DNA from: a virus
IMG/VR virus record: IMGVR_UViG_3300045961_000282
Coordinates: 126,001 to 190,000 of that record
Strand: one strand, 5' to 3'
DNA length: 64,000 bases
Shown: one piece after another, positions 8,803 to 16,809 of the stretch
Numbering within the stretch: the first letter of the stretch is position 1
Layout: every line of letters starts with the position of its first letter
The notes under the pieces: generated by a model
What the model was told of the DNA's origin: nothing
The model's input: the letters and a program-made list of their open reading frames with translations, nothing else
The model's database searches: none
Translations under genes and position numbers: made by a program

Positions 8803-8931
8803 GTGACCCAAGAATTCCTCATGTCCTACGGACAGATCACCATCATCGGCCTCGGGTCGTTGATAGGGCTGAGCGCGGTCCTGATCCATCGCGTGCGCAC
8901 TCGCCATCACAAGTACGGGAAGGGATCATGA
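8803..8931 (+). CDS. single-helix small membrane protein
   Basis: GTG at 8803 follows a strong AAGGGGGGG ribosome site by 8 bases, giving 42 residues; an ATG at 8821 is the alternative. One hydrophobic helix precedes a basic tail (RVRTRHHKYGKG). It overlaps the glycosyltransferase start by ATGA, so it may be a partner subunit of that enzyme. Confidence 0.6.
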   Translation: MTQEFLMSYGQITIIGLGSLIGLSAVLIHRVRTRHHKYGKGS

Positions 8932-10265
8932 CTCCGATAGGTCGCAACACCCCGGCTCGCGGTCTGGGCATGGTGGCCAGCCTGATCTTCATCGGGCTGT
9001 TCATCGGCTACTTCTCATGGTCGGCCATGGGCTGGATCAACCAGAGCGGCGCATGGTTGCTGGTCGGTTTCTTTGCCTTCTTCGCCACCATCACGCTGGG
9101 GAACATGATCTCCGGGCTGTTCTGGAAGTCGTTCACCGACCTCCCGGTCCCCGACGCCCGCGTGGTGGCCATCGTGCCGATCTATGCGGAAAAGACCGAG
9201 CGGGTCCACAAGGTGGTGCTCTCGCTGATCCATCAGACTCGCCCGCCGGACCACATCTACGTGGTCGACGACGGCTCCGAGCCACCGCTGGTGGGCTTCG
9301 AGCACCCGCTGGTGACGTGGATCCGACAGGAGAACGCAGGCAAGCGCCACGCGCAGGCACGCGCACTGGCCGAGTTCGACCGCGATGAGTACGACCTGAT
9401 CCTCACTGTCGACTCGGATTCGGTGTTCGACGCCGATGCGGTTGAGCACCTGATGCGCCCGTTCAACCACTCGGACATCCATGCCTCGACGGCGATGATC
9501 TACACGTCGAACTGGCGGGCCAACCTGATGACCCGGTTCACCGACATCAACCTGCAGATCTCGTGCTTGCAGATGCGGATGCTCCGCTCGTGGATGGGTA
9601 TTGTTACGCCGACCTCGGGGGCCATCGCCATCTACCGGCCGTGGGTGTTCTTCGACAACCTCGACGACTACCTGACCTCAGGCAACATCGGCGACGACCG
9701 ACGGCTGTCGTTCTACGCGCTCATGAAGGGCCGTGTCGTCACGGTCAACGAGGCGGCCTGCGAGACGCACCTGCCCGAGACGCCGCGCGGCATTTTCAAG
9801 CAGCGCACCCGTTGGGCCAAGTCGGCATGGCTGGGAACTCCCTTCGTGTGGACCAACCTCAAGCCGCTGGTGGTGTTCTTCTACACCTACCCGCTGCTGT
9901 TCGCCCTGCTGTGGCCGCTGTCGGTGGCGTTCCTGTCGTGGATCTGGATCGCCTACGGCATCCCGTCGCTGATGTACGGCGTCGCCTTCTGGTTCGTCAC
10001 GTCGTTCACGATGACCGGGGCTGCCTATGCCCAGCGGCCCTCGATGCCGTTCGGGCAGAAGGTGCTGCAGGTCGGGCTGTCCCTGCTCTACCCGATCTGG
10101 GGTCTGATCCTGCTGCGTCCCGCGGCGTACAAGGCGCTGGCCACCGTCCGCGATCAGAGTTGGGGGACCCGTGGAGCCGATGCTCCTGAGCCTGAGATGG
10201 ACGGCGTGGCCCCGGCCCCATCTGGTGGGCGCGTGATCGGCCTGCCCAAGAGGACTGCCGCCTGA
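8928..10265 (+). CDS. hyaluronan-synthase-like processive family 2 glycosyltransferase
   Basis: The 445-residue protein has N-terminal membrane helices (about 15-35 and 40-62), a GT2 domain and C-terminal helices (about 305-400). Key residues: DDG 114-116, DSD 162-164, SGAIAIYR, GDD 255-257 and QRTRW 292-296. The GDDR plus QxxRW spacing and the SGxxxxYR element resemble class I hyaluronan synthases and NodC more than CslA. It should polymerise and secrete a glycan from UDP-sugars. With the HexNAc dehydrogenase next to it, an acidic amino-sugar polymer is a reasonable inference. Confidence 0.92.
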   Translation: MTPIGRNTPARGLGMVASLIFIGLFIGYFSWSAMGWINQSGAWLLVGFFAFFATITLGNMISGLFWKSFTDLPVPDARVVAIVPIYAEKTERVHKVVLSLIHQTRPPDHIYVVDDGSEPPLVGFEHPLVTWIRQENAGKRHAQARALAEFDRDEYDLILTVDSDSVFDADAVEHLMRPFNHSDIHASTAMIYTSNWRANLMTRFTDINLQISCLQMRMLRSWMGIVTPTSGAIAIYRPWVFFDNLDDYLTSGNIGDDRRLSFYALMKGRVVTVNEAACETHLPETPRGIFKQRTRWAKSAWLGTPFVWTNLKPLVVFFYTYPLLFALLWPLSVAFLSWIWIAYGIPSLMYGVAFWFVTSFTMTGAAYAQRPSMPFGQKVLQVGLSLLYPIWGLILLRPAAYKALATVRDQSWGTRGADAPEPEMDGVAPAPSGGRVIGLPKRTAA

Positions 10266-10323
10266 GCGCTCACGGGGCTACTGTGGACGTACCAGAACGG
10301 TCACCTCACCAAGGAGTACACCC

Positions 10324-11526
10324 ATGCCCTCATTTCGCGAGGTCATCACGTCCATCTCGGGCTTGACCCACTACTACGCGCTGGACGACAAGACCAAGGC
10401 CACTGACTTGGTCGGCAAGATCAACGGCAAGGTCAACGGCAACGTCATGTTCGGCGCCAACGGGGCGACGTTCGACGGCAAGTCCAGCATCGAACTGGCC
10501 AACAGCGCCGACTTCTCCCCGGCTGGCACGGCGTCCAAGGCCCTGACCATCATCGCCTTCCACACCGTCACCGACTGGAAGCGCCAGTCGCACAACAACG
10601 AGTACGTCCACTGGATGGGCAAGGGCCGCACAGGCGCCCACGAGTGGGTGTTCCGGTACTACATCGACGGTGGCAGCGGTGAGGCGGCGACCCGCAAGCG
10701 GCGCACCTCGTTCTACTCGTTCAACCCGGCGGGCGGTCTGGGCACCGGCTCGTACTTCCAAGACGACGACGCCGCGGGCGTCGAGCGGGTGATCGGCGGC
10801 ATGGTCTGGGGCAACTCAGCCAGTGGCTCGACGCAGATGTGGAAGAACGGCGTGATCCGCGACACCGACGCGCTGAGCACCTACTCGGTCAACCCCAAGC
10901 ACACCGACGCCCCCGTGTTCCTCGGGTCGCGTGGGGACAACACGGGCTTCCTCGTTGGTCGGCTGCGCCGGGTGGCCTTCTTCAACCGCCGCCTCACCGA
11001 GGCTGAGATGAAGAAGATCTACGACGCCCGCAACTTCGTCGAGGTCGAGGAGGCCGTGACGCCTCCGCCGGTCGTGACTCCTCCGGCGGTGCTCGGCGAT
11101 GTCTACGTCGGCGCCAGCAAGCGGGCGTACAACGGGAAGAACGCAGCGCGCGCCGCGGACACGCTGGTCGTCTTCGACGATGCGTATGGTTCGAAGACCG
11201 ACACCAACGAGTGGGGGGCCGAAGTCCTGATCGAGAAGGGCAAGGTCACCGCCGTCCTCGACCAGCGCACGGGCGCAGAGGGAGCCAAGAACCTCGCCAT
11301 CCCCAAGGGCGGGGTCGTGCTGTCCGGCCACGGAGAGGCTCGCACGTGGCTGCTGGAACACGCGAAGGTCGGTGTGGTGGCTTCGGTGGGGTCCCCGCCC
11401 GTGGCGCCCGCTCCTGACCTCTCCGCGCAGGCCAAGGCAATCCGGGCGCAGGCCGCCGCGCTGCGCAAAACCGCGGATGAACTGGATGCCACTGCGGCGT
11501 CCATCGAGAAGGAGACGAGTGGCTAG
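10324..11526 (+). CDS. LamG/concanavalin-like domain protein with coiled-coil tail
   Basis: This 400-residue protein has a LamG-like jelly-roll fold in residues 1-240 (YYALDD, ATFDGKSSIELAN, FNRRLTEAEMKKIYDARN). A proline-rich linker (TPPPVVTPP) and a second domain (about 255-360) follow, then an alanine-rich helix ending in repeated KTADELDATAASIEKE. No signal peptide is present. LamG domains bind carbohydrate and are common in phage tail and capsid decoration proteins, so this may be a virion protein. AAGGAG lies ahead of the ATG. Confidence 0.75.
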   Translation: MPSFREVITSISGLTHYYALDDKTKATDLVGKINGKVNGNVMFGANGATFDGKSSIELANSADFSPAGTASKALTIIAFHTVTDWKRQSHNNEYVHWMGKGRTGAHEWVFRYYIDGGSGEAATRKRRTSFYSFNPAGGLGTGSYFQDDDAAGVERVIGGMVWGNSASGSTQMWKNGVIRDTDALSTYSVNPKHTDAPVFLGSRGDNTGFLVGRLRRVAFFNRRLTEAEMKKIYDARNFVEVEEAVTPPPVVTPPAVLGDVYVGASKRAYNGKNAARAADTLVVFDDAYGSKTDTNEWGAEVLIEKGKVTAVLDQRTGAEGAKNLAIPKGGVVLSGHGEARTWLLEHAKVGVVASVGSPPVAPAPDLSAQAKAIRAQAAALRKTADELDATAASIEKETSG

Positions 11527-12382
11527 GAGCACCATCCTGCGGGTGGGGGCGGCGACAGGCGCCGCCCTCGCCCTGCTGCTCACCCTGACCGCAGGCGTCT
11601 GGTCGCATCAGGACCGCACCGACGCCTTCAGCATCACGAACCTGTACCGCTCAGACCCCACAGGGCAGCGCTGGGCCGCCGACTGGACCCGGGAGTGGTC
11701 CAATGACCCATGGGTCGAGCGCGGCAGCAACAACGTGCGCTACCGCACCGAGAACGGTGTGCTGACCGTCACTGGGCCGACCAGTCGGCTCTACGTGCGC
11801 AATCCCGACATGAAGACCCAGTGGGGCAACGTCGAGGTGACCGTATACGGATACCGGGTCGCCGACGAGAACATCGGGTACTCCGGAATCGTCACATCGG
11901 CACGCACCAACCACGGCGTCTCGGATCCACTGGAATCCGCCCCGTGCGACTCTCGGGCCATCGCGGCACGGATGCGCTTCGATGGTTCCATTGACTTCGG
12001 AAAGGAAACCTCACATCCGACATGGGAGGCCGTTCCAGCCGGGATATTGTTCCCCGGCGGTCTGCCGTACAACAAGTGGATCGGCTACAAGCACGTCGTC
12101 TATGACATCCCCGGCGGGACCCGGCAGGAACTGTGGGTCGACCTCACCGAGGGCCGCAATGGCGGGACGTGGCGAAAGGTGGCGACCCACGACGACACCG
12201 GTCAGGTCGGCGAAGTCGCCTGTGCGCCCGACGTCGATCCCGCCCTGCCGCTGACCCTTGGCAAGCGCGACGGCTCCGAGAGTGGGCTGCCCAACCTCTC
12301 CGTGCTGTTGCGTGCCGATGGCGTGGATGACCTGCGCTACAAGTGGTTCTCCGTGCGCGACATCATTCCGCCGCGCGGCTGA
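11519..12382 (+). CDS. secreted or membrane-anchored beta-sandwich protein
   Basis: GTG at 11519 overlaps the previous stop by 8 bases and has GGAG upstream. The 287-residue protein starts with a signal/anchor (about residues 5-30). The remainder is rich in beta strands (NGVLTVTG, RLYVRNP, VEVTVYGYR) with two cysteine-bearing regions. The pattern recalls lectin- or lyase-type concanavalin folds in polysaccharide loci, but I cannot name the family. It ends the rightward glycan operon before a terminator. Confidence 0.65.
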   Translation: MARSTILRVGAATGAALALLLTLTAGVWSHQDRTDAFSITNLYRSDPTGQRWAADWTREWSNDPWVERGSNNVRYRTENGVLTVTGPTSRLYVRNPDMKTQWGNVEVTVYGYRVADENIGYSGIVTSARTNHGVSDPLESAPCDSRAIAARMRFDGSIDFGKETSHPTWEAVPAGILFPGGLPYNKWIGYKHVVYDIPGGTRQELWVDLTEGRNGGTWRKVATHDDTGQVGEVACAPDVDPALPLTLGKRDGSESGLPNLSVLLRADGVDDLRYKWFSVRDIIPPRG

Positions 12383-12392
12383 GATATGGGGC

Positions 12393-12425
12393 GGCCCCCC
12401 CTCGCATATCCGACGAGGAGGGGCC
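12393..12425 (+). terminator. terminator of the rightward glycan operon
   Basis: A 12-bp stem with one mismatch (GGCCCCCCCTCG / CGAGGAGGGGCC) follows the last gene by 10 bases and is trailed by CTTTGG. Confidence 0.65.
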
Positions 12426-12501
12426 TTTGGTTATCCCATTAGCAGTGGGTTCCTGCTTCATCGTCCCGACGGCACTTGAAGTGACGGATCATTTTCAAGG
12501 T

Positions 12502-12599
12502 CGCGGCGCCCTGCCATTAGGCCACCGAGACATGGGGTGTTGCTGCGGTCGCACAGGGCAACCAGAGTCTCGGACAGGAATTGAACCTGCATCTCCGCG
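12502..12599 (-). tRNA. candidate circularly permuted tRNA, possibly Glu(CUC)
   Basis: Read on the minus strand, a tRNA 3' half comes first (12599-12566: anticodon-stem strand CGCGG, AGAT, T-arm GCAGG-TTCAATT-CCTGT, acceptor CCGAGAC, base T). A 34-base spacer follows, then the 5' half (12531-12502: acceptor GTCTCGG, TG, D-arm GCCT-AATGGCA-GGGC, G, CCGCG). The acceptor pairs 7/7 and the anticodon stem 5/5. The flanks pair again: AGTGACGGA (12615-12607) with TCCGTCACT (12488-12480). The anticodon is uncertain because the loop would be completed by processing; CTCTCC next to the 3' half allows CUC. No CCA is encoded. Confidence 0.55.
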
Positions 12600-12675
12600 A
12601 GGAGAGTCCGTCACTATTCGATTCGGGTCGTACAGGTGGTGCTAAGACTGGAGCGAGAGCCTGAATCTGATGGGG

Positions 12676-12749
12676 GTCGCTGCCTCTACCGATTGGGCTA
12701 CGGACCCATGTGGTGGGCCCCGCAGGATTCGAACCTGCACTGTCACGAC
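12676..12749 (-). tRNA. second candidate circularly permuted tRNA with encoded CCA
   Basis: On the minus strand the 3' half comes first (12749-12711: GTCGT, GACAGT, T-arm GCAGG-TTCGAAT-CCTGC, acceptor GGGGCCC, A, CCA). Only CAT separates it from a 5' half (12707-12676: acceptor GGGTCCG, TA, D-arm GCCC-N10-GGC, A, GCGAC). Acceptor pairing is 6/7 with one G-G mismatch, and the anticodon stem GCGAC/GTCGT is 5/5 with one wobble. No linear partner for either half fits nearby. Anticodon not determined; repeated CAGACTCAGG elements flank the halves. Confidence 0.5.
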
Positions 12750-12842
12750 GTGTCCCTGAGTCTGAGCCTCAGCCTGAGTCTGTGCTCCATACCCACCCCC
12801 CACGGCCCGTGCAATACGGCGCAGGGGGAGTCTGTGTAGTTG

Positions 12843-13139
12843 TTACTCGCCGCACCAACCGTTCGGCGCGTCCCATGAGGGTACCGGCTGCAGCGCCGCC
12901 GCGGAGGCATCGCGCGACGTGCTGATGAAGCCCGCCCCTTCGATGCACAGGGCGACCATGGTCGGGTGCAGGTTCACGTTGGCGACCATCCGCACCTTGT
13001 CCGGGTCGGTGATAGGGACGCCCTTGAGGTCGCGGGCCTCCTGCGCGCTGCCGATCGGGCCGCCATCAGCGCAGGCGGCCACAGTCAGGCCGACCAGAGC
13101 GATGAGGGCTCCCGCGGCGACCGTGCGTGCGCGGTTCAT
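12843..13139 (-). CDS. small lipoprotein
   Basis: The ATG at 13139 overlaps the upstream stop by one base (TGATG). The 98-residue product has a lipoprotein signal ending in the lipobox LTVAAC. The mature part holds two further cysteines and no motif I recognise. It should sit on the outer face of the host membrane, as phage superinfection-exclusion or cor-like lipoproteins do, but nothing else shows that function. Confidence 0.75.
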   Translation of the reverse strand: MNRARTVAAGALIALVGLTVAACADGGPIGSAQEARDLKGVPITDPDKVRMVANVNLHPTMVALCIEGAGFISTSRDASAAALQPVPSWDAPNGWCGE

Positions 13140-13873
13140 CAGGCGCCCAGCAGGTAGTCGAAGATCTTCTTGCCGACGTGCACGTCGGTGATCTCCATCG
13201 AGTTGGCCTGCTCGCGGGCGAACTTGACCGCGTCCATCAGGGTGTCGACGCGAACGAGCAGTTCGGCGACCCGATCGGCCGGAACGGCACCGGAGAACTT
13301 GGTGGTCGACCAGTAGCCGACGACCTGATCCTCGTAATACATCTCGACCTGCGCCGGGTGCTTGTCGGTGGCCGGGGCCTTGACGTGGTTCTGCGGCACC
13401 TTCTTGGTCCGGGTGGTCTCGGTGACCTCGGTCGCCCACGCGCCCGCGGCGGCGTCGTGGTGCCACTTCTCTGAGGGATCCAGCGTCGGCAACTTCGAGA
13501 TGAAGGTGCGGATGTCGGTGATCTGCTTCTCGAGGAACAGCAGGCCGGTCACCGGGACATCGGCCAGCACGACGGTGCCGTCGACGACCACGTCGGCGCG
13601 GGCCTGCTGATTGGCGGCCTCCTTGGTCATGGTGACGTCGAAGAGCCGGGTCAGGTCGCGGCCGAGGTTGGCGAGGATCGTCTCGGCGTTCAACTGCACC
13701 AGCGTGGACTCCGAGGGCAGCCGGTCGCCCTCGTCGTCCTTGGGCCGGTAGGTGCGCGAGATGCCCGCGAACCGGGCTTCCTTCTGCAGCGCGTGGTAGG
13801 CGTCGGAGACTGCGCGGTGCGCGTGGGCCCGCACGCCCTTCTCGACAGCGAGGATCTGGTTCAACTTGGTCAC
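13139..13873 (-). CDS. DUF7873 family protein
   Basis: The 244-residue protein begins KLNQILAVEKGV and contains RTYRPKDDEGDRLPSES, ARADVVVDG, LLFLEKQ and HPAQVEMYYEDQVVGYW, which match the DUF7873 family of actinobacteria and their phages as I remember it. Function is unknown. It precedes the lipoprotein gene on the same strand and follows the VWA gene by about 45 bases. No signal peptide or membrane segment is seen, so it is cytoplasmic. Confidence 0.8.
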   Translation of the reverse strand: MTKLNQILAVEKGVRAHAHRAVSDAYHALQKEARFAGISRTYRPKDDEGDRLPSESTLVQLNAETILANLGRDLTRLFDVTMTKEAANQQARADVVVDGTVVLADVPVTGLLFLEKQITDIRTFISKLPTLDPSEKWHHDAAAGAWATEVTETTRTKKVPQNHVKAPATDKHPAQVEMYYEDQVVGYWSTTKFSGAVPADRVAELLVRVDTLMDAVKFAREQANSMEITDVHVGKKIFDYLLGA

Positions 13874-13917
13874 TGTGTCATTCCTCTTTCAGGTGGTGCT
13901 GGGAACTGTATCACGGC

Positions 13918-14520
13918 TCAGGGGGTGGCAATCACCGAGGTGTCCGTGGTGATCACCGAGGTGTCCACCGAGGCCGTCTCGCCCAGCACATAGGACGACA
14001 CCGAGCGGGTCAGCCCGGCATAGGTGCTCGACGTCTCCGTGGCGGAGTAGGACACCGGGGCGAACCCGACCGACGCGCCGGTCCGAACCGCCGAGAGGTC
14101 TGAGGCGAGGAACACGAACTCCCACCCGTCGGCCTTCGCGGCGTCGATCAGGTCGGACACGGACTCCTTGGTGTACTCCCGTGAGGCGTTCTCGCCGCCG
14201 TCGGTGACGATGACCATCACGACCTTCTCGGCCGGGTTCTTGGCCACGTGCTTGCGGGTGGAGGACACCGCCTTGCCGATCGCGTCCAGCAGCGCCGTGG
14301 CGCCGCGCGGCGTCAAGGTGTAGCCCGGCCACGCCGAGGCAACCACGGGCTTCACGGCTTCGGTGATCTTGTCGTCGAAGTCCCACAGGGCGATCGACAC
14401 GTCGTCGTTGCCCGCGAACTCCGCGACGAACGACTCGATGCCGCCCTGCGCGTCCTCGCGGGTCATCTGCATCGACCCAGAGCGATCGATCACCAAGCAC
14501 ACGTGCGCGGATGCTGTCAT
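13918..14520 (-). CDS. von Willebrand factor A domain protein
   Basis: The 200-residue protein has an intact MIDAS: DRSGS (residues 12-16), a threonine in RGATALLD and the aspartate of VTDGGEN. It lacks signal and membrane segments, so it is an intracellular VWA protein. These often work with MoxR/CobS AAA+ ATPases as metal-dependent adaptors; such an ATPase gene begins at 63162. The start overlaps the SLOG gene stop by ATGA. The tail is rich in Ser, Thr and Val. Confidence 0.88.
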   Translation of the reverse strand: MTASAHVCLVIDRSGSMQMTREDAQGGIESFVAEFAGNDDVSIALWDFDDKITEAVKPVVASAWPGYTLTPRGATALLDAIGKAVSSTRKHVAKNPAEKVVMVIVTDGGENASREYTKESVSDLIDAAKADGWEFVFLASDLSAVRTGASVGFAPVSYSATETSSTYAGLTRSVSSYVLGETASVDTSVITTDTSVIATP

Positions 14521-14864
14521 TGCGTCTCCTCGAATATCTCCACTGGGATTCCCGCCTCGCGGGCCAGATCGATGGTCATGTTGGTCCCCCGGGAACCGGG
14601 GCGCGGGAAGGCCAGCACCACATCGGGGCGCAGGGCGACCATCTCTGCGTTGCGCAGGTAGCCCGCCCGCTTTCCGAACTGGTTCCAGTCTGCCGGATGA
14701 GGGTCCTCGGGGACCCCGGTCATCTCACACCACTCGTGGGCGTACTGGTCGGCGCCGGTCGGGCACCGGCCGTTGATCACCAGCGTCGGGCTCTTGGCAG
14801 CCAGCGCGTCGTGCACGGTCTGGATGTCCGTCCAGTCCCGTGAACCAGTCACCATCACCCGCAT
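14517..14864 (-). CDS. YspA/DUF2493-type SLOG domain protein
   Basis: I chose the ATG at 14864, preceded by AAAGGA. The 115-residue protein shows the cpYpsA-related SLOG pattern: VMVTGSRDW near the start, NGRCPTGADQYAHEW, and a late PGSRGTNMTIDLAREAGIPV. SLOG Rossmann folds bind nucleotide-derived ligands and are frequent in phages and in conflict systems. It is the first gene of an operon with the VWA gene. Confidence 0.85.
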   Translation of the reverse strand: MRVMVTGSRDWTDIQTVHDALAAKSPTLVINGRCPTGADQYAHEWCEMTGVPEDPHPADWNQFGKRAGYLRNAEMVALRPDVVLAFPRPGSRGTNMTIDLAREAGIPVEIFEETQ

Positions 14865-14920
14865 TTGCAATCCTTTTGAAATCACTACCCCCACTCACCC
14901 CACATGCTACGGGCCGTGTC

Positions 14921-14954
14921 AAACACCCCCGGCTCGGAGGAACCGGGGGTGTTT
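14921..14954. terminator. bidirectional terminator
   Basis: AAACACCCCCGG and CCGGGGGTGTTT form a perfect 12-bp stem with A and T tracts on opposite sides, located between two minus-strand transcription units. Confidence 0.75.
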
Positions 14955-14967
14955 GGGTGGATCGAGG

Positions 14968-15243
14968 TCAGACGGGGCGATCCGGGGACTTCAGGGCGAT
15001 GTAGCCCGCCACCACCGAGGACAGGGTGACCCCTGCCCACGCGACAGCCGTGTAGACCACGGCGCCGAGTACGGCGAACAGGGCGGGCCACGCATCGCCG
15101 AAGCCGCGGTCGAACAGCACGCTCAGCCACGTGATCAGCCCACCGAGGATGAACAGTGCGCCCACCACGACGACGACGGTGGCCAGTGTGCGGAAGATCC
15201 GCGACACCGCCTCGGCGCGACTGGCCACATTCAGTTCTGCCAT
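14968..15243 (-). CDS. two-helix membrane protein
   Basis: The 91-residue protein has two hydrophobic helices (about 20-40 and 52-80) and short charged ends. TAGGAGG precedes the ATG. The size and topology resemble small phage holins, but there is no lysin gene nearby, so I leave the function open. It lies 43 bases downstream of the fibronectin-like gene. Confidence 0.7.
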   Translation of the reverse strand: MAELNVASRAEAVSRIFRTLATVVVVVGALFILGGLITWLSVLFDRGFGDAWPALFAVLGAVVYTAVAWAGVTLSSVVAGYIALKSPDRPV

Positions 15244-15286
15244 GACAACCTCCTAGGGGAAATGTTGGTCACGACTTTATGGCATT

Positions 15287-16753
15287 TCAGCGCTTCAAGT
15301 ACACGGCTTCCGACACCACGCCGAGGTAGCCGTACTTGCCCTTGACCACCACGCGGTACGAGCCCTTGGGCAGATTGATGGTGCGCGTTTCCGCTGAGCC
15401 CTTCGTCCGGTAGGTGCCGCCGCGGTACTTCCACGTCGAGCCCGTCCACTTCTGGACCCGGAAGGTCCAGTAGCCCTTGCCCTTGTTGGGGTTCACGTCG
15501 ACGTACAACTTGCTGGCCTTCGATCGCGCCGCGACGTAGACCGATGCCTGAGGAGTCGGTGGAGTCGCCACGGGCGGCTGTGGGGCCGGTGGGGTCACTG
15601 TCACCGTCGGGGTCGGTGTTGGGGTCGGGGTGGGAGTCGGTGTCGGGGTTGGGGTCGGTGTGACCGTCGGAGTCGGAGTCGGGGTTGGGGTCGGTGCAAC
15701 CGCCCTGGTCCTCGCCAGAATCGAGGTCCTTGCGCTGCGACCATTCTCATTCACGGCTTCGATCCAGACCGTGTAATCAGTATCAGCAGCGAGTTTCGTG
15801 AACGTGAAAGGATCAGGCACACCATTGCTGGTCGGAAAGGAATCTTCCCATGCGGGAACTGGCTTGCCTGAGGGGGTGCTCCAACCGAATCGATAAGCCG
15901 AAATGGTTCCGTTTGGGTCAGCGGGAACCGACCAGTTCAACGAAATCGTGCTTGCTGTGGTATCGCTGATGAATGCGCTGGGCGCTGACGGGGGCTTGGT
16001 CATCACCGTCTTCGGGATGAGGTTGATCACCGCTGGGTTGCTGGCCTTCGCTGCTGCCCAGTCCGTCTGCTGGTAGTAGTACCGATAGTCCACCGATTTC
16101 GTCGGCTGGTAGATGAAGGAGAACTCGTCACCGTTGACATCGACCGTGTCCACAGTCTTCCACGTGGTGCTGTCCAGAACTTGTAGGTCGATCCTCTCTG
16201 CCTTCTCCAGAACGACAGACAGGTACCCAGTGAGTCCAACCTTGTCGCCCTCGTTGACGGTCTGGGTGGCAGGAGAAGGGTTCGACAAATAGGGGGTTGA
16301 TCGACTGTAGAAGGTAAATGCAGTTCCGGGGTACAGGTATTTCTCTACCAATCTCACGTCGGCTGACTTCTGCTTGTAGTACACGACGATGTATGGGTAG
16401 TAGAACTTTCCGTACTGATCCTTGTACAGAATCGAATTTCTTCCTGCCAATGTCGCAGTGATTCCGTTGTCTGAGGTTTTGAGCATCGGGACGGTGCTGT
16501 AGCCACCAGTGGAGGCGTTGTACGCGTAGGCGAGCGCTGATGTGATAACTCCACAGGTCGTTGTCACCGACGCGGTGCTGCTCATGGTGGGAGCACTTGT
16601 GCCCGCCCCAGCCACGGACCCGCTGGCTGCAGTCACGGTGAGCGTGGGGCTCTGGGTGGCATCACAGTCCGCCGCCGACGCAGGGGGAACCACCACCACC
16701 CCCACCATCACCAGAGCAGCGGACAGGGCAAGGGCAAGGCGGCGGCGGATCAT
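15287..16753 (-). CDS. secreted fibronectin type III protein with Pro/Thr stalk
   Basis: With ATG at 16753 the protein is 488 residues. A signal peptide ends near PASA-AD. Residues about 30-240 form beta-rich repeats, followed by a fibronectin III domain (PPSAPSAFISD...ISLNWSVPADP...TDYTVWIEAVN). An alternating TPTPTPT stalk and a C-terminal beta domain (SYRVVVKGKYGYLG) complete it. It is probably exported and surface-attached. The middle of the gene is less GC-rich than its neighbours, hinting at separate acquisition. A TACCGT box 7 bases before the ATG suggests leaderless transcription. Confidence 0.8.
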   Translation of the reverse strand: MIRRRLALALSAALVMVGVVVVPPASAADCDATQSPTLTVTAASGSVAGAGTSAPTMSSTASVTTTCGVITSALAYAYNASTGGYSTVPMLKTSDNGITATLAGRNSILYKDQYGKFYYPYIVVYYKQKSADVRLVEKYLYPGTAFTFYSRSTPYLSNPSPATQTVNEGDKVGLTGYLSVVLEKAERIDLQVLDSTTWKTVDTVDVNGDEFSFIYQPTKSVDYRYYYQQTDWAAAKASNPAVINLIPKTVMTKPPSAPSAFISDTTASTISLNWSVPADPNGTISAYRFGWSTPSGKPVPAWEDSFPTSNGVPDPFTFTKLAADTDYTVWIEAVNENGRSARTSILARTRAVAPTPTPTPTPTVTPTPTPTPTPTPTPTPTPTVTVTPPAPQPPVATPPTPQASVYVAARSKASKLYVDVNPNKGKGYWTFRVQKWTGSTWKYRGGTYRTKGSAETRTINLPKGSYRVVVKGKYGYLGVVSEAVYLKR

Positions 16754-16809
16754 GGAACTCACGGTAGCCCACGAAGGGCCGTGAACCATACGGTACCGAC
16801 GAACTTTCT

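Noticed and set aside
5446-12382. Calling the dehydrogenase a UDP-glucose dehydrogenase
   Set aside because: Its active site reads GPGVGGHC, the UDP-HexNAc form, not the GFGGSCFPKD form usual for UDP-glucose enzymes; I kept the broader call.
12604-12707. Linear tRNA from GGGTCCG (12707) to CGGACTC (12610-12604)
   Set aside because: The acceptor would pair, but the 17 bases before the 3' strand cannot form a T-arm, and CGGACTC is part of the helix next to the other permuted tRNA.
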